From: Pseudomonadota bacterium
Lineage (GTDB): Bacteria; Pseudomonadota; Gammaproteobacteria; Xanthomonadales; Xanthomonadaceae
Length of the DNA stretch: 11,694 bases
Assembly (NCBI GenBank): GCA_023457475.1
Contig: JAEWLO010000023.1
Location: 1-11,694 of the forward strand
Reading direction: 5' to 3'
The translations under genes were made by a program, and so were the position numbers. Positions 6,068-11,694 of this stretch are shown in pieces (position 1 is the stretch's first letter; the number at the start of each line of letters is the position of its first letter). Under the pieces are notes generated by a model that was given only the letters and a program-made list of their open reading frames with translations, was not told where the DNA came from and searched no databases.

Positions 6068-7033
6068 TCAGGCGCGGTCGCCGAAGTAATCGCGGCACCA
6101 GGCCACCACGGGCGGCAATCCGCGCTCGATCGGGGTGGCCGGCGCATAGCCGAAAGCGTCATGGGCACGACGGGTGTCGGCCATGGTGCGGACCATGTCG
6201 CCGGGCTGCATCGGCTTGTAGACCTTGTGCGCCGGACGTCCGGCGGCGGTCTCGATGACGCCGATGAACTGTTCCAGCTCGATCGGGGTGTGGTTGCCCA
6301 GGTTGAACACACGGTGCGGGACGTCCTCGCTGGACGGATGCGCCAGCGCCCCGAGAATACCGGCCACAATGTCGGAAACATGTGTGAAATCGCGCTGCAT
6401 CTTTCCGTCGTTGAACACGTCGATGGTCCGGCCGGCCAGCACCGCGCGCGAGAACAGCAGCGGGGCCATGTCCGGACGGCCCCACGCGCCGTAGACGGTG
6501 AAGAAGCGCAGGCCGGTTGCACGCAGGCCATACAGCTGCGCATAGGTATAGGCCATCAGCTCGTTGGCGGCCTTGGTCGCCGCATACAGCGAACGCGGGC
6601 GGTCGATGCGCTGGTCTTCGGAGAATGGCGGGGTGGCCGAATCCCCGTAGACCGAGCTGCTGGAGGCATATACCAGATGCTCGACGCCCCGGTGCCGGCA
6701 CAGCTCCAGCATGTTGACGAAACCGGACAGGTTGCTGTCCACGTAGGCGTGCGGATTCTCCAGCGAATAGCGCACGCCGGCCTGGGCAGCCAGGTGGATC
6801 ACCGCGGTCGGCTGCACCTCGTCGAACAGCGCGGCCAGACCCTCGCGGTCGGTCAAGTCCAGCGCGCGGATATCCACGCCTGGGCATAGCGCCGCCACCC
6901 GGTCGCGCTTGATCTGCGGGTCGTAGTAATCGTTGTAGTTGTCCAGGCCGACCACACGCTCGCCGCGTTCAGCCAGCGACCGGCAGGTATAGGCACCGAT
7001 GAAGCCGGCCGCACCGGTGACCAGGATGGTCAT
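6068..7033 (-). CDS. NAD-dependent UDP-glucuronate 4-epimerase (extended SDR)
   Basis: A 321-residue extended short-chain dehydrogenase that should interconvert UDP-glucuronate and UDP-galacturonate in the cytoplasm. The NAD motif GAAGFIG is at 7-13. DNYNDYYD at 31-38 and QAGVRYSLENPHAYVDSN (84-101) are hallmarks of the GAE-type glucuronate epimerases rather than GalE. The catalytic set is SSSSVYG (124-130) with Y150 and K154 in YAATK. RFFTVYGAWGRPDMA (176-190) and the QPGDM block near the C-terminus also fit the family. Length is normal. The ATG overlaps the parB stop by four bases (ATGA, 7030-7033) and has no Shine-Dalgarno of its own, so it probably depends on translational coupling to parB. 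The product would feed the downstream glycosyltransferase and LPS or exopolysaccharide assembly. The substrate assignment rests on motif recall, not on a search. Confidence 0.88.
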   Translation of the reverse strand: MTILVTGAAGFIGAYTCRSLAERGERVVGLDNYNDYYDPQIKRDRVAALCPGVDIRALDLTDREGLAALFDEVQPTAVIHLAAQAGVRYSLENPHAYVDSNLSGFVNMLELCRHRGVEHLVYASSSSVYGDSATPPFSEDQRIDRPRSLYAATKAANELMAYTYAQLYGLRATGLRFFTVYGAWGRPDMAPLLFSRAVLAGRTIDVFNDGKMQRDFTHVSDIVAGILGALAHPSSEDVPHRVFNLGNHTPIELEQFIGVIETAAGRPAHKVYKPMQPGDMVRTMADTRRAHDAFGYAPATPIERGLPPVVAWCRDYFGDRA

Positions 7034-7959
7034 GCGGGGGTGCGTTGGCCGCGCAGCTTTTCCAGCACGCCGTCCAGCGTATCGAGGTCGGTGTAGTGGA
7101 TGATCAGCTTGCCCTTTCCGCCACGACCGTGGTTGATCGCCACGCGCGCACCCAGCGATTCGGACAGCTCGGTTTCCAGCGAGGCGATATCGGCCTGCGG
7201 TGCACCGGGGCTGGCCTTCCTGCGCAGCGTCGTGGGCACTTTACCGGCCGCGAACTGCTGCGCACGGTGCTCCACTTCGCGCACCGACCAGCCCTGGTCG
7301 GCCGCTTCCTGGGCCAGCTTGCTCGCCAGTTCCGGGGCCAGGGTCAGCAGCGCGCGGGCATGGCCCATCTCCAGCCGGCGGGTTTCCAGCAGTACGCGGA
7401 TCGCCACCGGCAGCTCGAGCAGGCGCAGCAGATTGGACACCGCCGCGCGCGAGCGGCCCACGGCCTGCGCCGCTTCGGCATGGGTCAGCGAGAATTCGGA
7501 AATCAGCCGCTGCAGCGCTTCGGCTTCTTCCAGCGGATTGAGGTCTTCGCGCTGGATGTTCTCGATCAGCGCCATCGCGATGACGGTGCGGTCTTCCAGT
7601 TCGCGCACCACCACCGGCACTTCGTCCAGACCGGCCAGCTGCGAGGCCCGCCAACGGCGTTCGCCGGCCACGATCTCATAGCTGTCGGTGGCCAGCTGGC
7701 GTACCAGGATCGGCTGGATCACGCCCTGTGCCTTGATGGAGTCGGCCAGCTCGGCGAGCTTGGTTTCGTCCATGTCGCGGCGCGGCTGGTATTTGCCCGG
7801 CTGCAGCTGCTGCACCGGCAGCTTGCGCAGCACCTCGCCCGGCAGCGGTTCAACCACGGTGGATGCCTGTACCTGGGTCACCGCCCCCTTGGGCCCCAGC
7901 AGGGCGTCGAGGCCACGGCCGAGGCCGCGTTTCTTGCCGAGGGCGGGCTTGGTGCTCAT
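7030..7959 (-). CDS. parB: Chromosome-partitioning protein ParB
   Basis: A 309-residue ParB that binds parS sites, hydrolyses CTP and slides as a clamp to form the segregation complex. The N-terminus KKRGLGRGLDALLG (9-22) is the usual ParA-interacting tail. The ParB/Srx domain follows, with GERRWRA at 99-105 (CTP/parS switch) and ENIQREDLNPLEEA at 133-146. A helix-turn-helix lies at about 158-182 (THAEAAQAVGRSRAAVSNLLRL), and the C-terminal dimer domain ends KLIIHYTDLDTLDGVLEKL. The frame is open further upstream, but MSTKPALG at 7959 is the family start; it overlaps the parA stop by one base (TGATG) with GGAG eight bases before the overlap. No parS palindrome (GTTTCACGTGAAAC-like) is visible in the window, so the sites lie elsewhere. 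Confidence 0.97.
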   Translation of the reverse strand: MSTKPALGKKRGLGRGLDALLGPKGAVTQVQASTVVEPLPGEVLRKLPVQQLQPGKYQPRRDMDETKLAELADSIKAQGVIQPILVRQLATDSYEIVAGERRWRASQLAGLDEVPVVVRELEDRTVIAMALIENIQREDLNPLEEAEALQRLISEFSLTHAEAAQAVGRSRAAVSNLLRLLELPVAIRVLLETRRLEMGHARALLTLAPELASKLAQEAADQGWSVREVEHRAQQFAAGKVPTTLRRKASPGAPQADIASLETELSESLGARVAINHGRGGKGKLIIHYTDLDTLDGVLEKLRGQRTPA

Positions 7960-8756
7960 CAGGCGGTCTCCATGGCCGTACCGGCCGTGTTGCGTTGGTG
8001 GTGGCGGCGGATGATCTCGCCGGCCAGGCCGAGGTAGGCGACGCCGCCGCGCGAGGCGCGGTCGTAGCCGACGATGCTCTGTCCGTGACTGGGTGCTTCG
8101 GCCAGGCGGACATTGCGCGGCACGATGGTGCGGAATACCCGGTCGCCGAAGTGATCGGTCAGTTCGGCGGATACGGCATTGGCCAGGTTGTTGCGCACGT
8201 CGAACATGGTGCGCAGCACGCCTTCGATCTCCAGCGTGGGATTCAGACTGGCGCGCAGCGCCTCGATGGTCTCCACCAGCGCGCTCAGGCCTTCCAGCGC
8301 GTAATACTCGCACTGCATCGGCACGATCACCGAGTCGGCCGCAGCCAGCGCGTTCAAGGTGAGCAGCGACAGCGCCGGCGGGCAGTCGATCAGGATGAAG
8401 TCGTACTGGTCGCGGATCGGGGCCAGCGCGCGCTTGAGGCGCTGCTCGCGCTCGCCCTGGTCCATCAGCTGGATCTCGGCGGCGGTGAGGTCGATATTGC
8501 CCGGCAGCAGGTCGTAGCCTTCCGGCGCGGTCACCCGCACCTGTTCGGCCGTGGCTTCCCCCAGCAGCAGGTCGCAGGTGGACGCGACCACTTCGCGCTT
8601 GTCCACCCCGCTGCCCATGGTCGCGTTGCCCTGCGAATCCAGGTCGACCAGCAGCACACGCTTGGGCGCAGCCGCGAGCGAGGCGGCCAGATTGACGGCG
8701 GTCGTGGTCTTGCCGACGCCACCTTTCTGGTTGGCGATGGCGATGATGCGGGCCAT
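7959..8756 (-). CDS. parA: Chromosome-partitioning ATPase ParA (Soj)
   Basis: A 265-residue deviant-Walker ATPase that moves ParB-parS complexes along the nucleoid. MARIIAIANQKGGVGKTT places the deviant Walker A (KGGVGKTT) at 11-18. LLVDLDSQGN (about 35-44) gives the Walker A' aspartate, and FILIDCPPALSLLTLNAL holds Walker B. There is no N-terminal helix-turn-helix, so this is the short chromosomal (type Ib-like) form. I chose ATG 8756 over ATG 8771: it begins at the conserved MARIIAIANQKGG and has GAGG about 10 bases upstream, while 8771 has no ribosome site. The 87-base gap to rsmG contains a CATAAT hexamer (minus strand, 8798-8793) that could be a -10, but no matching -35 at normal spacing. 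parB follows with a one-base overlap. Confidence 0.97.
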   Translation of the reverse strand: MARIIAIANQKGGVGKTTTAVNLAASLAAAPKRVLLVDLDSQGNATMGSGVDKREVVASTCDLLLGEATAEQVRVTAPEGYDLLPGNIDLTAAEIQLMDQGEREQRLKRALAPIRDQYDFILIDCPPALSLLTLNALAAADSVIVPMQCEYYALEGLSALVETIEALRASLNPTLEIEGVLRTMFDVRNNLANAVSAELTDHFGDRVFRTIVPRNVRLAEAPSHGQSIVGYDRASRGGVAYLGLAGEIIRRHHQRNTAGTAMETA

Positions 8757-8843
8757 GCGGGTGAGCCTCATCGGCTGGGAGTGGGACTGGTCATTATGCG
8801 TATATGGGGCGTGTCATGCACTGTGAGATGCGCGGGCCGGAGG

Positions 8844-9482
8844 TTACGGACCCGCCACCACCACCAGATGGCGCTCTCCGGTCAGGCCCGGCACCTGCAG
8901 CGGCAGCACGGTTTCCACGGTCCAGCCGGCCGGCAGCTGGGCAATCTCGTCATGCGGGTAGACGCCCTTCATGGCCAGCAGGCGGCCGCCCGGGCGCAGC
9001 AGGTGCCCCCCGACCGCGATGATGCCGGCCAGGGTGTCCATGGCACGGGCGGTCAGATGGTCGTAGGCACCTGGCTCGGCCAGTGCCTCGGCGCGTGATT
9101 CAGCCACCCGGGCATTGGTGAGCCCCAGCTGGCGGACGGCCTCGCGCATGAAGCGCGCTTTCTTGCCGTTGCTCTCCACCAGGGTCACCTGCAGTCCGGG
9201 GCGCGCGATCGCCAGCGGAATCCCGGGCAGCCCGGGACCGGTGCCGAGGTCGGCGAGGGTCCCACGCTCCAGGTGCGGCTGCATGGCCAGCGAATCGAGC
9301 AGGTGGCGGGTGACCATCTCCAGCGGGTCGCGAATGGCGGTCAGGTTGTAGGTCTTGTTCCAGCGGTGCAGCAGGGCCAGGTAGCGCAGCAGCGGCGGGG
9401 CCAGGGCTGCGTCCAGCTGCATCGCGGCCAGGCCGCGTTCGAGCGCCTCGGCCACGCCGGGGGGAAGGGTGTGTTCGGTCAT
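8844..9482 (-). CDS. rsmG: 16S rRNA (guanine527-N7)-methyltransferase RsmG (GidB)
   Basis: A 212-residue SAM-dependent methyltransferase that makes m7G at position 527 of 16S rRNA; loss is known to give low-level streptomycin resistance. WNKTYNLTAIRDPLEMVTRHLLDSL (41-65) is the conserved GidB block, with H60 and D63 in the usual HxxDS pattern. LADLGTGPGLPGIPLA (76-91) is the SAM-binding loop, and ESNGKKARFMREA is the following acidic-loop segment. Length is normal. The adjacency rsmG-parA-parB is widespread in bacteria, but the usual mnmG (gidA) neighbour upstream is replaced here by a phosphopantetheinyl transferase. The ATG at 9482 has only AGG close to it and lies at the edge of a hairpin (9483-9500). 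See the regulatory entry there. Confidence 0.96.
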   Translation of the reverse strand: MTEHTLPPGVAEALERGLAAMQLDAALAPPLLRYLALLHRWNKTYNLTAIRDPLEMVTRHLLDSLAMQPHLERGTLADLGTGPGLPGIPLAIARPGLQVTLVESNGKKARFMREAVRQLGLTNARVAESRAEALAEPGAYDHLTARAMDTLAGIIAVGGHLLRPGGRLLAMKGVYPHDEIAQLPAGWTVETVLPLQVPGLTGERHLVVVAGP

Positions 9483-9500
9483 GCCTGCATTATCGCAGGC
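9483..9500 (-). promoter_or_regulatory. Hairpin with extended -10 motif directly before rsmG
   Basis: Reading the minus strand, GCCTGC-GATAAT-GCAGGC is a perfect six-base inverted repeat. Its loop, GATAAT, preceded by TGC, makes an extended -10 element (TGnGATAAT). The ATG of rsmG follows six bases after it. Either this is a promoter giving a leaderless rsmG transcript, or a stem that limits ribosome access to the start. No good -35 is seen, as expected for an extended -10 type. Confidence 0.35.
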
Positions 9501-9509
9501 TGGCCCGGC

Positions 9510-10109
9510 TCAGCGGGCGTACCAGGCCAGGGCCGCGCGGAAATCGGCCGCGGCCTGCCATTCGTGCAGATGCCAGCGCTCCGTGGGCCCCAGCTCGGGA
9601 TCGCACCCGACCAGGTGCAGCGCCCCGTCCCGCCCCGGGGCCAGCTGCAACCGGTGCAGCCCGAACGAGATGCCCTGCCCCTGCGCCTTCAACAAGGCTT
9701 CTTTCGCGCACCAGACCCTGAAGAACCAGTGGTTCAACCCGGCTTCGTCCAGCCCCAGCAGCCAGGTCACTTCGGCCGGATGGAAGAACCGCTCGACGAT
9801 CTCGCGCATGCGCGGCCGGGGCCGCAGCGGCTCCAGGTCCACGCCCAGCCGCACGCCCTCGCCCAGCGCCACCAGCAGCAGGCCGTGGCTGTGACTCCAG
9901 CCGGTCCCCAGGTGGGCCAGCGCACCGTCCAGCTCGGGCCTGCCGTGCACGTCGCGCAGCAACGGCAGGTCCTCCGGCCTGCCCCCGAGCTCACCGGCCA
10001 GCAGGACCCGGGCCTGCGGTTCGCCGCGGGTGCCGTGCACGTGCGGCAGCCGCCAGACCGTGACCGGCCCGAACCGCCAGGGGCCGTCCAGGGTGACCGG
10101 CAGACTCAT
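9510..10109 (-). CDS. 4'-phosphopantetheinyl transferase (Sfp/HetI type)
   Basis: A 199-residue enzyme that would move 4'-phosphopantetheine from coenzyme A to a serine of carrier proteins used in fatty-acid, polyketide or nonribosomal peptide synthesis. The two Sfp-family motifs are present: GVDLE at 89-93 (usual G(V/I)D(V/I)E, supplying Mg2+ ligands) and WCAKEALLKA at 133-142 (W.xKEAxxK). WSHSHG at 71-76 matches the upstream 'SHS' CoA-binding block. Length is typical of the Sfp/HetI subgroup and too long for AcpS. The ATG at 10109 has GGTGGAGG directly before it, a tight spacing; GTG 10136 would add nine Arg/Gly-rich residues with no ribosome site, so I rejected it. It ends 27 bases before rsmG. 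Its carrier-protein partner is not in the window. Confidence 0.9.
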   Translation of the reverse strand: MSLPVTLDGPWRFGPVTVWRLPHVHGTRGEPQARVLLAGELGGRPEDLPLLRDVHGRPELDGALAHLGTGWSHSHGLLLVALGEGVRLGVDLEPLRPRPRMREIVERFFHPAEVTWLLGLDEAGLNHWFFRVWCAKEALLKAQGQGISFGLHRLQLAPGRDGALHLVGCDPELGPTERWHLHEWQAAADFRAALAWYAR

Positions 10110-10199
10110 GCCTCCACCCTGCCGCCGGGGCTGCACGGCGACTTCACGGGGGGCGGCGTCAACTTGCGCCGTCGCACACGCAAACCGGGAGTCAAGGCT

Positions 10200-10451
10200 A
10201 TGGGCATCATCATATGGCTGATCGTCGGCGGCATCGTGGGCTGGCTTGCCAGCATCATCATGCGGCGTGACGCGCAGCAGGGCATCTTTCTCAACGTCGT
10301 GGTCGGCATCATCGGCGCATTGTTGGCCGGCTGGCTGCTCGGCGACGGTATCAATGAAGCCATCACGATCCGCAGTTTCCTGTTCTCGTTGATCGGCGCG
10401 GTGATCCTGCTGGCAATCGTGAATCTCTTCACCCGCAAAAGCATTCGATGA
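10200..10451 (+). CDS. GlsB/YeaQ/YmgE family stress-response membrane protein
   Basis: An 83-residue inner-membrane protein, the only plus-strand gene here. Three hydrophobic helices are visible: IIIWLIVGGIVGWLASIIM (3-21), FLNVVVGIIGALLAGWLL and FLFSLIGAVILLAIVNLF, with a short basic end (TRKSIR). The GGIVGWLAS and NVVVGIIGALLAGWLLG pattern, with a Arg-Arg-Asp loop between, is the signature of the 'transglycosylase-associated protein' family, whose members are often stress-induced. Enzyme activity has not been shown for the family. GGGAG lies eight bases before the ATG. It diverges from the phosphopantetheinyl transferase gene (90-base gap) and converges on exonuclease III, sharing a terminator-like hairpin. 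Confidence 0.93.
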   Translation: MGIIIWLIVGGIVGWLASIIMRRDAQQGIFLNVVVGIIGALLAGWLLGDGINEAITIRSFLFSLIGAVILLAIVNLFTRKSIR

Positions 10452-10459
10452 CGGCGGGC

Positions 10460-10485
10460 GGTAGGTATCGGCCTGCGGTCGATAC

Positions 10486-10490
<5 letters not shown>
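10460..10490. terminator. Strong shared hairpin between convergent genes (SMAG/REP-like)
   Basis: Perfect 11-base arms, GGTAGGTATCG and CGATACCTACC, flank a nine-base loop. It lies nine bases after the stop codon of the plus-strand membrane-protein gene. It also contains the TAG stop codon of exonuclease III (10486-10488) in its right arm. No T-run is present on either side. The GTAG ends recall Stenotrophomonas SMAG elements. A bidirectional terminator or mRNA 3'-end stabiliser is likely. Confidence 0.65.
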
Positions 10491-11253
<763 letters not shown>

Positions 11254-11259
11254 GGGGGC

Positions 11260-11287
11260 ATTGTACGCGTCCCCGAACACCGGCCAA
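11260..11287 (-). promoter_or_regulatory. Sigma-70 promoter of exonuclease III, likely leaderless
   Basis: Reading the minus strand, TTGGCC (11287-11282, four of six to consensus) and TACAAT (11265-11260, five of six) are 16 bases apart. The start codon begins six bases after the -10, at or next to the expected transcription start. The -35 also sits in the palindrome GGCCATTGGCC (11292-11282). Confidence 0.55.
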
Positions 11288-11296
11288 TGGCCCGCG

Positions 11297-11694
11297 TCAG
11301 CGCACCAACAAACGCAACAACCCCGCGATCCGGGAATACGGCGGCTTCAACCGGTCGCTTGCCGCCCATCGCGACTGATACAGGATCGGCAGCCCTTTGC
11401 TCATCGCATCGAACCCCGCGCGCCCGTGGTACGCCCCCATCCCGCTGGGCCCCACGCCGCCGAACGGCAGCCCGTTGACGGCGAAGTGCAGCAGCGTGTC
11501 GTTCACCGTCACGCCCCCTGCCACCACCTGGCCCAGCACCTGCTCCACCGCCTCGCGGCGATCACTGAACACGTACAGCGCCAACGGCCGGTCGCGGGCC
11601 AGCACATCGGCCACCGCGGCAGTCAGGTCCGCGTAGGCACACACCCGCAGGATCGGCCCGAAGAACTCCTCCCGCATCAGGTCGAGGTCGGCCG
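11297..11694 (-). CDS. Aldehyde dehydrogenase, coniferyl-aldehyde-dehydrogenase-like, C-terminal fragment
   Basis: This is the last 131 codons of an NAD(P)-dependent aldehyde dehydrogenase; the 5' part, with the Rossmann domain and the catalytic Glu and Cys, lies beyond the right edge. The frame enters as ADLDLMREEFFGPILRV, the conserved EEFFGP-type block near the C-terminus. VNDTLLHFAVNGLPFGGVGPSGMGAYHGRAGFDAMS is the family's end-region motif, with the N...PFGG.G.SG.G core. The H-F-A-V-N-G-LPFGG wording and the tail QSRWAASDRLKPPYSRIAGLL fit the class 3-like group annotated as coniferyl aldehyde dehydrogenases (CalB), which oxidise aromatic or fatty aldehydes. The substrate is therefore only a family guess. 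The stop codon TGA is at 11299-11297, 43 bases before exonuclease III. Family length is about 470 residues. Confidence 0.88.
   Translation of the reverse strand, partial: ADLDLMREEFFGPILRVCAYADLTAAVADVLARDRPLALYVFSDRREAVEQVLGQVVAGGVTVNDTLLHFAVNGLPFGGVGPSGMGAYHGRAGFDAMSKGLPILYQSRWAASDRLKPPYSRIAGLLRLLVR

Noticed and set aside
7045..8037. Plus-strand frames opposite parB, parA and the epimerase (also 6161-6889, 7863-9098)
   Set aside because: Antisense to conserved genes with recognisable motifs; no ribosome site or domain seen.
7960..8313. Upstream in-frame extension of parB
   Set aside because: It overlaps parA almost fully, is Arg/Pro-rich, and ParB proteins begin at the MSTKPALGKKRGLGRGLDALL-type tail.
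7030..8843. parS site beside parAB
   Set aside because: No GTTTCAC/GTGAAAC palindrome found by eye in this region or the rest of the window.

Overview
The window looks like chromosomal DNA of a Xanthomonadaceae gammaproteobacterium, most likely Stenotrophomonas or a close relative. It is G+C-rich (about two thirds by eye) and almost fully coding. It carries a parA-parB-epimerase-glycosyltransferase-LAB_N run next to rsmG and GTAG-type palindromes of the kind seen in that group. The genus is inference. Eleven of the twelve genes are on the minus strand; only the small stress-membrane-protein gene is on the plus strand. Apparent long plus-strand frames are antisense shadows. No intergenic gap exceeds about 165 bases.

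Layout from left to right. (1) 1-1311: the start of a metal-efflux operon, with a small His/Asp-rich exported protein followed by the N-terminal two thirds of a CzcC/CusC-like TolC-family outer-membrane protein that runs off the left edge. (2) 1367-2854: a lone 495-residue protein resembling the TIKI/ChaN-like effector module of large 'membrane-targeted effector domain' toxins. Its expected catalytic residues are replaced, and a likely extracytoplasmic-sigma-factor promoter lies upstream. (3) 3019-4794: an exported DUF885 metallopeptidase-like protein. (4) 4917-8756: parA, parB, a UDP-glucuronate 4-epimerase, a DPM1-like family 2 glycosyltransferase and a LAB_N membrane protein, mostly overlapping by 1-4 bases or closely spaced. 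This links chromosome segregation with a probable lipid-linked galacturonate branch. (5) 8844-10109: rsmG and an Sfp-type phosphopantetheinyl transferase. (6) 10200-10451 (+): a GlsB/YeaQ/YmgE-type membrane protein, converging on exonuclease III (10486-11253) across a strong shared hairpin. (7) 11297 to the right edge: the C-terminal part of a coniferyl-aldehyde-dehydrogenase-like enzyme.

Working together: the epimerase would make UDP-galacturonate, the glycosyltransferase would load it on polyprenyl phosphate, and the LAB_N protein could assist at the membrane. LPS cores of this family are known to contain galacturonate. The least explained gene is the toxin-domain homologue at 1367-2854. 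Other items worth checking are its promoter, the likely leaderless start of exonuclease III, and the hairpin that contains the rsmG start region.
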